A stretch of DNA of 64,000 nucleotides from Solea solea (Eukaryota > Chordata > Actinopteri > Pleuronectiformes > Soleidae). Positions 24,282-36,887 of the stretch are shown one piece after another; position 1 is the stretch's first letter, and each line of letters begins with the position of its first letter. The stretch spans positions 9,566,601 through 9,630,600 of the forward strand of contig NC_081138.1 of NCBI RefSeq assembly GCF_958295425.1, in the 5' to 3' direction. The translations under genes and the position numbers were made by a program. The notes beneath the pieces were generated by a model. It did no database searches. It had not been told where the DNA came from and saw only the letters and a list, made by a program, of their open reading frames with translations.

Positions 24282-27225
24282 AAAAGACCTGCTCCTCCTA
24301 ATATGTTTTTCATCTTTTATCTGGAAGCTCTTGATTTCCTTTACCAGTGTGACAAACGCATCCATCTGCAGCAGGAACACGTGTAATAGCAGGCTAATGG
24401 GAAACGCATAACCAGCTGATTATGGTTGTAGTTTGAACATCAAGACACTGACAAGTCTCTTGCTATGAATTTTCATTTTGTCAGTTCCACATATTAAGTT
24501 TCGGATTCAGAGCTTAGCAGAATTGTTGTGATTTTCCTGATTATTACGTGAAATAAGGTATTCCACAAATGTCTGCATGATACAATTAGAGATGGGTACC
24601 ATACCTATTTTTTTATTACCAGCATATTGGATCTGCATCAGACTGCTCAAGCTTGCACTGAATATGTGCTCATATTCACAGTCTTGCTAAGTAATCCTAT
24701 TCAGTCATATCATTTTTTTTTAATTTTAATTTGTAAAGCAAAGTTTAGACTTTATATGCCCTTGTTTTTGCATGATTTTTAAAGCTGTATAGTTTGAAAC
24801 ATAAAAGAAACAAATGTCTGTTACGCTCCATGTTTCTCAGTATAGCTTTTTTTCATGTCTGTGACGACATTCAGGGCTTCAGGATTTTAGCCTGTCACAA
24901 ACGTGATCATCCAAAATTGAAAATGCGTGCCCCGCTAACAGCAATCAAGTTTTCTGGATGCAATCAGGACAGGTAACACTACAGTAAAAACGGAATAATC
25001 AACACAAAACTTTTGTTTGAGTTTTGTGTGCTGTCAAGTAATGTAGACAAATTAGAGAAGGTGGGTCTCAAATTTTGATTAAAGATAGTTGATAAAGTTT
25101 CCGTACTGAAAAAACAAGGCCGTATTTCTAAATGTAAGATATAATTTTCTCCATTATGACATCCATCTATAGACTTCATTAGCACTTCTGTTTACAAGCT
25201 CTGGTTCACCCAATACATCAAGGGACTCTTTTATACTGTGGTTGAGACCTTTATCTCCTTGTTTGTAAGCATGATAAATGACTTTCAACCACCAGCAAAG
25301 ACCTTTTTTACTCTCCATCATTTAAGAAAATACACCAAGGTCTTGGTTCGACATGGCTCTAAAAAGAACGGACCTACAAAGGTCAACTCTATTCCTTTCT
25401 TTGGAGAGATTACAGGTACAAGTTTACTTTTCCACTGACAATTTTGGTTATTCCTCTATAAGTTTGGCCATTCATCAATGATGGCCTTGTGCTTCAGAGA
25501 GGTATACCCACTCTTTCATTAACCTGAAAGTGTGAAGTGTGTGCGTTTCCTATGTTGCGGCTGTGTGAAATTCTCTCCTCTTCATCCCCACAGTCCCTCC
25601 TCTTGTTCTTTTGCGTTTCTCATCTTTCTCTCCTCTACATTGAATGGACAAATTATGTTTTCCCTTGAGAGCACAGAGTCTTTTTATAGTTGCTGGCTAC
25701 TAGCTCCTTGTCAGTGGTGGATGTTTGGTGACCTTTCACCCTGGGGCTGGCAGGGTGTCAGTGGCAGCATCAGCTTCAATTAGAGAGCAACACAACTCCA
25801 TGCTCAACAGTGCCTCTGATCCTCCTACTAATGTTTAGGCTCAGGCTGGATGGGATAGAGGGGACATGATAGCAAGTAATGAAAAAGTCACAAAAGAAAA
25901 AGAAAGAGGAATTAAAGAGGTTTAGTGTCCTTTAAACCTCATCAATTCTATTTCAATTCCACTATCTATCAACTGAATCAATCGACTATTAGATTAGATT
26001 GTGTCTACCTTTGCAGATTATTGTCAGGCTTGTGATCAGGTTTGGTTTGGGTTGTTGCCAAAGTCATAACAAAAGTACCACCATGCTATGCACACACAAG
26101 ATTAATACAGTGTTCCTTGCATTATTAGACAATATAATAGAACATTTGTTTTTTCTCCTTGGAATGTTCAAACGCTAATTCAGAAAAATGTATCTCAACA
26201 AATGGAATTAGTTTTTGAGCTTTAATGTTCTGTTTCATCGGTTTCATCTTTGGCTTGTTGACATGAAGTTGTCCTGTATGTCTAAGCTGTTCAGAGGGCT
26301 GTTGGCTTGAACAGTCAGAATGACCCACCAAACCTCAAATTCTTTCTGCTTTCCTTTGTGGTCCAACTGCTTTAGCTTTCCTCAAGCAGCTACAACCAGC
26401 CTTACTAAGTGTGCTACATTTCCAAGAGTATTAATTAGATTAAAACAGTGTTTACTAACTCCCTTTAAGTTGGTTGTGTCCTTTCCTCCAGGTTTGTGTT
26501 TTTTTTTTAAGGGAATAATCATTTGCATTAAAAAATAATGAGACTGGTTGGGGGTTTGGAGCCTGTGCAACCATGCTGCTGTTTGTAACTCAAATCCGTA
26601 GAGATGATTTACAGTGTGAGCACACAATAAAAATATGCCCCCACCTGGTCTATCTATTACATCTGCCTCCTGTCAGGACTGATTTGTTTGGCTGCTGTTC
26701 ATATTTTTGAGGTCTTTGATGAGTTTTTTCTTCACTTGAAAGGCAGAGAAGAACAATTATTATACAGAAAATAATACCCTGAAAAAACAGGACTTCTGTA
26801 AGTATACATACTATATGTAATTTCCTCGTGTCCTCATAAGCATTTATAAACCCCTGTTGTTTTATCATTTTGTCACAATTTCTCTAAAATCCTTGGAAAG
26901 GGGCATAATGTTTTCATACTGAGTTTTTTTGTGCATCAGTTTGAGATCATAGCATGGTGACTTCAGTGGAAGTATAGATAGCATACTGTAGGGATCGGCT
27001 TCTTACTGCCAAGCGGGTTAGGGCTATGAAAGCGAAACAGGCAATATATTTGTATAACACAAACATTTCTTCCTCACAGAAATATTTGTCCAATCACTCT
27101 TTTAAAGATCTTTAAATACACTTTTCATGAAGCAAGCAACATTTTTTAAGAAGCAAACAAATTAAATAAATTAAAAAACAAATACATTTTTTGTTTCCAA
27201 AGATTGGAATTATGTTTGCTCCGAC
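24282..27225 (+). other. Intronic stretch without recognised features
   Basis: AT-rich sequence with no repeat family or coding region I can name. The open frame at 25238-25438 has no recognisable similarity. Confidence 0.6.
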
Positions 27226-27545
27226 TCTTTTGCTATTGAGCTCCCTCACTTGTTCTTTGCACTCCCTGATTTGTTCTTAGTCCCATGGTTTTTTGTTTGC
27301 GATTCTGACCATGGGCCTTAGGAAGTTGCCTGCTGATTGGCCGCTGAGTTTTGGAGCGACAGCTCAATGGACTTTCCCTGACTACATCCGACAAAATAAT
27401 TGTAGGTATCTAACGTTTCCTACAATTATTTTGTTGGAGTTCCAGACGGACAGCGACTCCAAGCCTGTGTCTACCTCCAGTCCATTGAGCTGAAAATCAC
27501 GGAGCACAAAGAACAAGTAAGGGAACGCAAACGCAAGAGTAAATA
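27226..27545. repeat. Nested inverted repeat (fold-back element)
   Basis: Perfect 16-bp arms at 27391-27406 and 27419-27434 around a 12-base loop are enclosed by perfect 14-bp arms at 27360-27373 and 27479-27492. They are enclosed again by imperfect arms ('ccctcacttgttctttgc' against 'caaagaacaagtaaggga'). The whole folds on itself over about 300 bp, as fold-back miniature elements do. No family could be named. Confidence 0.55.
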
Positions 27546-28413
27546 AAATCCCGGTCACTGCAAAAAAAAGGGTATTTTCAAACAAATAAAATACAACTTT
27601 TTTATTGATTGAATCGATATTTTATTTGCAATTTGTGAATTTATTTATGATTTTGTGGTTCAAGTGTTGTTGCTTTGTAAAAAGTATTGTTTGAAAATGG
27701 GTGGGGAATCAGACAAGAAGCCTGGAAACATTGGTGCAATCCTTTTAATCCTTTTTAATTAAAACAGGAAAAGATTTTTGTAAAGCAAATGGACTGAAAA
27801 GTGAGAGGGGTAGAATGAGCGAGGGATGAAAGAAAGCCAGCGTTAGGAATACAGCAGGGGATTAAAGACAGTGAGCGAGTGTTACAGACCCCTGGCCAGT
27901 TTGCTGCTGTAATGAACATTAGGGCTGCGGCATAAATTTAATGACCTGTGAAACAAACAGTGTGGCTGAGACCAGTGCCTCTGAATGCTAAGTGGCTCTA
28001 TTATTAATACCAGCTCGGAGAAGCCACTGTGTAAACACACTGTAAGTCTCCTATGAGCCCAGTTAAACACTCGGAGGCCGAGTGGTGGCAATGCACCAGC
28101 TTATTTCAGTGCTCTGAAATGGGGTCACGTCTTTCTTTGTACCTTTTCAGTTAATGGCATGTCGACTGTTAACTGTATACCCGTGCTAACTAATGGGTTA
28201 TGAATCGCATTGCAGCTAATGCCTGTACAGGTTAGTCAACTTGATAATGAATGGCTTCGTGATGGGGCAGGTAAGCAAGTGGTAATAAATAGATTTCATG
28301 CTGCTCAAAAGTGTTCATCCATTGGCATGCCAATAATTAGTGCTCAATGTGTGTCTGACTGTGGTTTAGTCCGCAGGCAGATTAGAGGTTTTTTTTTTAT
28401 TTAGTAAGTTATA
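27546..28413 (+). other. Intronic stretch without recognised features
   Basis: No repeat or coding region recognised. The part 27850-28400 is less AT-rich and free of simple repeats, which would be compatible with a conserved non-coding element, but conservation cannot be judged from one sequence. Confidence 0.4.
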
Positions 28414-29060
28414 AGGCTGTAAAGTCCTGGTCGACTGGTCGATTAATCAGTCGATACGTTCTGGTTCGACTCAAATTCTGATAAGTCGACTTTTTGCGGT
28501 GTTAATTTCATACAGTCTTTGGTTAATTTGTTTTCATCTGGAGGAATGCACTAAGTGCTAATGGGGGTGTTTTCAGAGCACCCCTGTTCCACAGATCACA
28601 GCGTGTCTTCAGAGAACACCCCCCTTGTTTTCAGTATTTTGGATTAGCCCAACCCCCAGGAGACAGAAAGACTACAGAACGTCCGGTGGTTTTATTTAAT
28701 TTTGAGCTATAGTCAGTCCTCTAACATCCATGTCAAAGACATCAGCAGTGTGGCAGCATTTTACAAAAATAGATGGCGATAAAAAAGTCAAATGCAAAGT
28801 TTGCCAGCAACAGTTTGCATATCACAGCTCGACTACAAACATATCATATAAAAACGGTAAGCTAACTTGTTATGTTGCTCCGTCCGTTTTGAGTACATGA
28901 ACATATCAGAATTGGCATATTTCAATGTTTTAGTCTAATAATTATTGATTCGTTTTATAACTGCAGGTGCACTCGCCCGCAACAACGGCAGCAGTCTGTT
29001 TGTGTCTCAGCCGCGAAGCTGAGCTCAGTGTCGCTCTGTGCGAGGATATGCACAGAGACA
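28414..29060 (+). mobile_element. 5' part of a hAT transposon with a BED-finger exon
   Basis: The element starts near 'taaagtcctggtcgactggtcgattaatc', a terminus type seen in fish hAT elements. An open exon runs from an ATG at 28730 to 28856: MSKTSAVWQHFTKIDGD, then KCKVCQQQFAYHSS. This is the N-terminal half of a BED zinc finger (C-x2-C), which binds DNA in hAT transposases. It stops at a good splice donor (AACG|GTAAGC). A polypyrimidine-poor AG acceptor is possible near 28970. The rest of the transposase and the right end are not seen. Segment 28497-28655 matches, in reverse, the inside of the element at 17055-18002. Confidence 0.6.
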
Positions 29061-29064
29061 AATG

Positions 29065-31335
29065 ATCTAAATATTCCTCAACAGCTGATATCAACGTAGT
29101 ATAGTATATAGTATATTTTCGAAAATCATACGCTATGATATTGGGCAGATGCAAAACGCTTTCAGAGCCGTCAAAAAATGCAGTTGCCATGTGACATGCT
29201 CAGGGTAAGAGCCCGGAGTCTGATTATAAGCAATGCAGGCTAAATGAAATGATCCAGAACAGCAGGGTGCACAGAGGGGACTAGGAGAGCCCAGAGCTAG
29301 CCAGATGTCTTCAGCATAGAGGAGGGACACATGACACAAGGAGTCTGCTCCAGGCAGTAAAATGCAATCACAACTCCCTGGAAAGGAGCCCAAGATGGCT
29401 CAGCAACCAACAGTGGTGTCAAGGCGGTCTGTCTGCATACAGACCCCTGCTCTCCCCCCTGAACATGACCACAGGCTACAGAGACGATGCTAAACCTTCA
29501 GGCTGCTCTTCCAGTAGGCAGGCAGCAGTGAGTTTATATTATTATCAGTGTCACGGTTGTGGTTACAAAGGTAGCATGTGTATGTGTATGTCTCTGATAT
29601 CTGAATCTGCCCATCTGTTTGTTTTTTCCTTGCTGTGTTTGTCCTGGTCTATACAGTATGTGTGTACACTGGCAGATCCAGGGCCAGGCAGGACACTATC
29701 TTGTTTTCAGTCCCATGCTGTGTCAAACACTATGATGGGATAAATATTTGAAAAGCAGAGGAAAGCCCCGTGTCCCCAGCTGCTGTGTGCCAGCTCTGTA
29801 TTGGCTGCACCTTTTACAAGTGACGTTTTTTCTCCGCTCAAAGTGTACATCATGATCCTGGCCATTATTTTCAGTAGAGGTTGCCGTGAAAGATCACCAA
29901 CCTACGTGCTGGTGAAGCTGAATTTGGCAGATGTAAAAAGCTCAGATGAACAAGTAATATCATCAATGACATCAAGTGTGGACTCGACATTGGAGATGGT
30001 GAGTGTTAGGAGGTTTTTGATGGAGTGAAAAGAAGTATGAGGCCTGCTGAGTTTTGTAAGTTTTAGAAGAAAGAAAATGTTAATGATTTAAAATGGAGGT
30101 AAAATATGAGGCAGAGGCTGGGTCAGAGCCCAAAAACCCCAATTCCTCTAGCTTGGTACAGACTACAGCATACCAAAGTGACAATTATTATACAACTATT
30201 GCTCTACAATAGTTCTAGTTCACTTAGTTTGTATTAGGGGAACCAAACTGCTACAAAAAAGACAACACAGTACTTCCTTGCCCCAAGACATTTCTGTGTA
30301 CTTAACTAACTACTATATAACTACAGTGTTAAGATGTTTGTACAGTATATATTTGTCTAATGTATAGATCAATGTGCTGCCTTAAAGTCTTGAGTGAAGT
30401 GATCAGTACTTTAAGTGGGTTTGAATTATTTAATCTGAAATGATTCTGAATGTAACAAAAATGCAGTTAAAGCTTGCCTCACTGGAAACATGCAGTGTAT
30501 TACTTAAAGTTACAGATAAAAATATGAGTTGATTTTAATTTAATGGATTTTGCTATAATACTGTACTGTAGGACACTTAGAATGTCACAGAAGAGCAGAC
30601 TTCTCCTGAGCTGGAATTGAATTCTTGGCACTCAAACACACTCTTTTCTGCCACTTTGTCTCCCATCACACCATTTGGCCCATGAGGAAGATGTCTGAAG
30701 AAAGCCATCAATCACGGCAGTAACGACAGCTCCATAAACAGAAGGGCAGCCTACCTACTGGTTTCTGCTCTGTAGTGATAGCATTCACATCATGCTGCAG
30801 CACTTCCCCTCCTTCCTGCTGACCTCTGCACAGTTTTAGTGGCAAGGACGGGACTGTGCTTATCTCCACTCGCTGAATTTAGACCAATGTTGGTACTGGT
30901 AGGAGCACATTGTCAGCAGAGATGTAGCATCGTAAATAAAATGCTGGTCAAACTGTTACCTCCATTCAATTATCAGTGTCGAACAAATAAGCAACAATAG
31001 AGACAACATTATTTTAGTCAATATGACCTTTTGGCCACTTTTTTGGCTCTAGCACAGCACAGAAGACTATTAAAGACTTAGACTAAATAAAGGCAAAATA
31101 AACAAATGTCAGGTAGTCAAATAATGGTTTAATTGGTTTACTCTTTAGTTAGCAAAAGCATGAACAGCATTTTTTTGATTGATCAGTTGACAGTCAATAT
31201 CAACCAATTTTCAGGTGGTCAGCAGATCTCCATTTGTGCCTTCAAGTCCATTTAATCATGTTTGTTTTTGAGTAAACTATCTGGTTTCTGGCATTACACT
31301 TGCTCAGAGTGTGCCGTGTGAGGCTTATCCTTGTT
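29065..31335 (+). other. Intronic stretch without recognised features
   Basis: I see no family-level similarity and no simple repeat of note. Confidence 0.55.
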
Positions 31336-31339
31336 CACT

Positions 31340-31625
31340 GGCCAATAGCAGCATCTTTTTTGCTCCAAGATGGTACAAAGACAAAATGTGTCTAAAAAAA
31401 TGTCTTGTGGGGGAAGCCACACAACAAATTTGAAAAACCATTTAAAGACGCATTATCTGGCAAAACATGGTGAGACGTGAGAAGAGAGTGAAGAGGAGAA
31501 TAAAAGTTGAAAAACTATGTGTGAAGTACCATAGGGTTGTGCCGATGGACGATGTCATCGTACCAAGTACTATCGCTAATGGAAAAGCCAAGAACGTGCC
31601 GAGTCAAGCCATGCTATAACTGTGT
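31340..31625. mobile_element. Probable Harbinger-like miniature element, fragment
   Basis: The right part reads 'gtactatcgctaatggaaaagcc' ... 'gtagtggaaaggtgcca', the same style of end as at 16246-17006. Within it is 'gttgtgccgatggacgatgtcatcg', which resembles another element's terminus. The left limit is uncertain. Confidence 0.35.
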
Positions 31626-33082
31626 AGTGGAAAGGTGCCAATAGAGAACAGCTTTTAATAATGATCAGATAGTTCGAAGGAGAAGACTCACTAGACTTGT
31701 AGATGTTTGGTCATGGATTGGGGCACTAGTGACAGTTTTTAAGAAATCACATCTTTTATGCTTCAAAAGCATTGTACATCATATCAAGTATTTATTTTTG
31801 TTTTGTATATTACTGGTGTATTTCTTCTTTGTATAGCTCACCCTATTCAGCTTTGTGTGTTTTGCTTGGTTTGTGTTCTAGCTCTTTGTATACAAAAGCC
31901 ATGAGACGAACAATGCCAATTTGTGTGGTTTCCTGTGACTATTGTTGGCACAGTGTCTTTGGGTCCTCAGTAGCATCCATTCGTTGTAAACTAGAAACAA
32001 TAACAACAAACAGAGTGCCACGAATCTGCACTGGCGTGACCCTGTGGCCCTTCCTGTTGCCTTGAACACCCCTTCCCCAGCAGCAGTAAAGACTGGTTGG
32101 GCCATCATGTTATGACAAAGCAGTATGCACTCCCAGCCGTTTGACAGGGCTCTGCAAGAACCCGCTTTCTTTCCCATCATTTTCAGGATGAGATTAACTC
32201 CACACTGATTAACCCTTCTGTCGTCACCAACAGGATTTGGCATGCGTATTTCTCATCACCGCAACTCCTAGACTAGCAATCTGTCCAGGTTGTAATCCTG
32301 CCTTTCGCCCTATTTCATCTGATATTGGCATAGCACCCCCTGTCACCCTCAAGATTCACCAGTGTGTCACACATTTGTGACGTCACCTTCTCAATACCAT
32401 ATTCCTAAACGGTTAAAAAAATGCCAGATATCAAAAGTGAAAGGTTATCTTGGACAAAGGGGCAGAAGCACTCACTCGATGATATTTTTTTTGACAATTC
32501 TTCAGCCATAAAATCTAAATAAATCCAGGCAGCCTGCTTATCATAATGGTCATAAGTCATGGAGTCTTCAAACTTCTCTTCTGTGTATGAGGCTGGTGGC
32601 TTGACAGGCTATGTTAGCTTCTACTACCAAACACACCTTCATTTCCACCTCAGCTGTAAGTAGTCCAGGGATACATTCAGAGTATCAGCCAGCCACATTG
32701 TTCAAATCTTACTACAGATCAGATTTGGTAGTTCACATTGTTAACCACAAATATCTTGCATCTGAATGTTACTGTCCTCTCAAACTGCACATATACTCAC
32801 AAATACTTTTTTTGCCTGTTTTCATCAACAGAAAATTTTATATTTGTGAGACCAATTAATATTGAATTGAGATAAATAAGAAAGATGTACCTTATTGCAG
32901 TGAATTTGTGTGCGAGATTTAGCTCGAGAGGATGATGCTCTCCTCTATTTTTTGATTTTGCCATGCTTCCATGGTGCAGGTCGATGATGTAATTGCACAG
33001 CTGGTAATCTGAACGTAGACTCCTTGGCTCCTCCGGTCCATTACGAAATGTCCGTGAGGAAGTCATTTAACCCTTGTGTTAA

Positions 33083-34114
33083 AGGGGACATATTATACCC
33101 TATTTCCCCAATTAAAATAGTTCCCTGGTGTCCTAATGAACATGTCTGTGACATGCTTTAGTCAAAATACCATAAGGATGAAGCATGGTCCCTTTAAATG
33201 CAAATGAGACACACCCACTTCTTCAAGGGGGTTCCTGATTTGTCCTATTTACTGCACTCACTCAGCTCCTGTTCCCTCCGCTCCATTCCTCTCCCCCTCC
33301 CTCCACTAGTTCTCTGACAATATCAACATGGCAGCGTGTGCGGAAAAACAGCGAGAGTGCCGTCACAGGAAGAGACGTCCGACACAAGGATCAAGCCGAA
33401 CAGTACCGAACTGTAAATCAGTTAAAAAGACTTAGGGACAGCACCACTGATCGCCACTGCTGATCGCCAGTGGCTCGCGGCGAGCTACATAAACTGCCGC
33501 TGTATGTGACTGTATCAGAGTCTGTGCTGAGGATGTACTGAACAAATATTTTTAATTAGGACGTGTCAGAATGGTCAGTTATGAGCTCTATGTGACCTTT
33601 TCTTAAAAATGTGTTTGTACGTCGGTGAAATACGGTCGCTGACTAAATACGGCGACCACTGGCCACAGTCTGATGCGAAGTGTGCGAACACTTTATCCGG
33701 CACATTTGCTTCATATATAAAATCCTCTGAGGCTGGAAGTTTGTGTAAAACACTGTGCTCCACTGTGCATCCACGAACAGCACACTTGTCCCTCCGCGTT
33801 GGCATAATACCGCTCTTCCTCCCTCGCCTGCACTCTCGCAGGGACAAGGTGGAGCTAAGGTGGAGCTAAGGTAGAGCTCTCGAAGTAAACTTACTGGTGG
33901 GGCGGTAACATTCGTGGTGAAATGCGCATGCTGCCGTCATAAGCGCAGGGAATTCAACAACCCTTATTTTATCGCCTATACTTACACTAAGGGGGACCAC
34001 GAAAAAAGGACTGAGTATTCTTTTTCCACACTTTGGCGACTGGTAGGGCCTCCAGAGTCCCAAATATAAGTATTAAAATGATTAAAAAGTTGATTTTTGC
34101 ATAATGTGTCCCCT
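33083..34114 (-). mobile_element. TTAA-flanked DNA transposon with THAP-like relic (1032 bp)
   Basis: The ends AGGGGACATATTAT (left) and, read inward, AGGGGACACATTAT (right) form an inverted repeat. TTAA lies on both sides (33079-33082, 34115-34118). On the minus strand, starting at 33805, a frame reads MPTRRDKCAVRGCTVEHS, then LHKLPASEDF and later VFAHFASDCG. This matches the start of a THAP zinc finger (C-x4-C, then [C]-x2-H), with the third Cys replaced by Phe and a central piece missing. TTAA duplication plus THAP would fit the Kolobok superfamily; piggyBac also uses TTAA. The transposase core is absent. A nested piece lies at 33234-33560. Confidence 0.65.
33234..33560. mobile_element. 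Shared internal module (also in the hAT-like element at 4678-5160)
   Basis: This runs nearly parallel to 4678-5160: 'ctgatttgtcct-tttactgc', 'ctctgacaatatcaacatgg', 'aaactgccgctgtatgtgac' and 'gtactgaacaaatatttt' occur in the same order in both, with indels. It sits inside the TTAA-flanked element, whose ends differ from those of the hAT-like element. Confidence 0.7.
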
Positions 34115-36863
34115 TTAAGACTAGGGAAGTACCATGTTAATGCATCTATACCATGTAGAATTAGGATAAGGGCAACAATAGTGGACAATTTAAAGATTAA
34201 ATGATTTCCAGAAAACAATGTAGCTGAGCTAAATCTGAATATCCCCTTCTAACATCACCCCTATGTTCTTATTCAGTCAAAGCCTCCTCAGTTTGTTTTA
34301 TTCTTTTTCATTTCTCTTGGTCCTATTTGTGTTTGAAGAGCAGCAGACCTTCAGCGTCAAACCTGAATTAGCAGAATAACTATAATTAATTATAGTTAAT
34401 AATTTAATTTCATCCTTATGTTTGAGATACTCTCAGCTTTTTTCCTCAATTTGCAAACCTGGAAATGTAGTCTTGTGTTTGTGCACTAGCAGAAGCAGTC
34501 CAGAAGATACACATTACAATTCATTCTATTTTCAAATCAAATCACCCTGTTCCATTTAAAAATGGATTGCAGCCTCTGTCCTTGGAGCTGTGCTGGAAAA
34601 TGAAACCTTGCCTGTCAGTCATTGTCACTAAGGAAAGCTTGCTGTTTCCCAGAGATATTATCCTCCCCCGTACCTCCCTCACCCCTTTCTTCCCCCTCTT
34701 ACATTGTTCTCTGGGATCAAGTTCATGGAGGCTGGGGCTGGAGGAGGGTAATGGGACCCTTGTCCCTGTGTATCAGGACAGGTTGAATGGGTCTCGGCCC
34801 CTGCCCCCAGCCCCCAGCCCCCATACAGGTTCTTTGAATAGCTCCCAGATTCCACCTCTGTTTATTACTCTAGTCTCCAGTGTCTCCAGACCTACCCAGC
34901 TTCCTGACAGATCCATATTTCAAAGTGTTTAGATTCACTCATGTTCACATCTGTCTTCCCACAACACCTTGCTGCTTCCACCTGATCCTTACTGTCACAT
35001 TCACAAGCAGCTTACACCTTTCAACTACTCATATTTTAGACATCTATTTATCAGCCCACAAACACAGTTCACAGACACAAATCATTTCAACTGCTGCTTG
35101 TGGTGGGTACTGGTAAATAAAACCTCAATTGTTACTGAAGTTTTGAGGCTGGTAGTAAGTTACTGGCCGTTTTAAACATTAATGTGTGAAATTGTGTGGA
35201 AAGATACTGTTTGCAAGACAGCGGACAGCTGAACAATTTGTGGAAAATTTAAGTGTCAACAGTGTATGATTTTAAACATGCATCATTTAAGCCCAAACTG
35301 TTTATTGTTAAATATCTCACCCTTTGCTGTGTCTTAAATAAGACTTTCTGTTTTCCTACAACGTGCAATAGTTCTCCTGGCAGTCTAGTCTAGTGTTTAG
35401 TAGAAAGTCCCCCATAGCTGGGAGAATCCTGCCTCTTGAACTAGTACCTTTTGTGCAGGGCCAGCCAGCTCCCAGGATCCACCTTAAACCTTCACACACA
35501 TCATACAATTAACTATGAATATCTGCAGTCCATCACACCCTCACACACACAAGCTGAGAGTGACAGTCAAAGGGAAAGCACGACTGTAGGTTAGTAACAC
35601 ACCGTGTTGACATTTTATATTTGAAAAAAAAAAAGATAAATCAAATTATATAATTAGTTGAAGAATTTGCAGTGGCAAATTGCAATTACAAGACTTGTAA
35701 ATTGCAAGATACAAATTACATTTGCACAACTAAGATGTATTCCAGAATACATTGTTTCCCTATGTGTTTATTTTAGTTCAAATGTGTTTCAAAGTAACCT
35801 CATGAGGCTTTCTTAAGTACTTTTCACTGTAGTTGCACACTATTCATTTTTCTTCAGTTGCAGTGTGTTAATAGTTCCCTTGCTCTTATCCCATGCCAAA
35901 ACTCTGCCTTTACACAAACATGTGTGCGTACGTGTATTAGTCTCTTTTTTCTCCCTATTGTCCAAAATGGGCCGTTATGATGTGTCAATGTAGATGACAT
36001 ACACTCTAAAATTGGTTTCTGTCTACAGTGTTAAACTGTAAGTGAAAGAATAAAGTGCCTGTCTAACAGTGTGTGCCAAAACTCACACTCATGCACCTGT
36101 GTTTGGTGAAGTGCTGGGAGCTGCAGGCTCACTGAGAGCAGCTGTGTTTGCAGCAAAGCATCTGCTGGCTGATGCAGTGGTTGTTTTACATGAACAGCCT
36201 GCAGGTCAAACTGCAGCTGGCTGCATCTTATTGCAGGGACAAACCCTAGGGACCCCGTGTTTGTGTGTGTGTGTGTGTGTGTGCGCCAACCCGTCCCCAT
36301 GGTTGTAGCCTTTCCTAAGCGGGCTAAGTCTTGTGGCTAAACCTTAGCGCCTCAGCATTTGGCAGCATGACTGCAGTGAGATTAATCCATTCCACACTCC
36401 ATCAGTCACTAGGCACAGGTTATTAGTGCTAGGGCAAAGCAGAGCACGCGCACGCACACACACACACAATCTCACACAAAGACACACATTCACGCCCTCT
36501 TCACCCTTGTGACTTCGCCTTCTACCTCGTCCCCAAAGTTTGCAAAGGTGGCCTTGGTGTTGAGAGGCTATTTGTCAAAACCCCGCCAGAGTCTCCACTT
36601 GGCTCCTTTTAATAAGGCTACCTTGGCTCTGGGATTTTACACACACACACACACACAGTATGTACTCTGCTTTGGCACATACTCATACAGCTTTGAGTGT
36701 CAGGTGGTACATCCCGTGGGGCTTATAAAAGTCCCATTAACATGGCTTTCCTCATTGGTTCTGACAGGTTGATCAATTAGACCCCTCCCCCTACTGATCC
36801 CAGGGCCACTCTGACTCAGAGGTCAGACACAATGAATCGCTGGACCTGCACACACTCTCAACC

Positions 36864-36887
36864 CCTCCCTCCCTCCCTCCCTCCCTC
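36864..36887. repeat. (CCCT)n microsatellite
   Basis: Six CCCT units, within a longer CT-rich tract. Confidence 0.9.
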
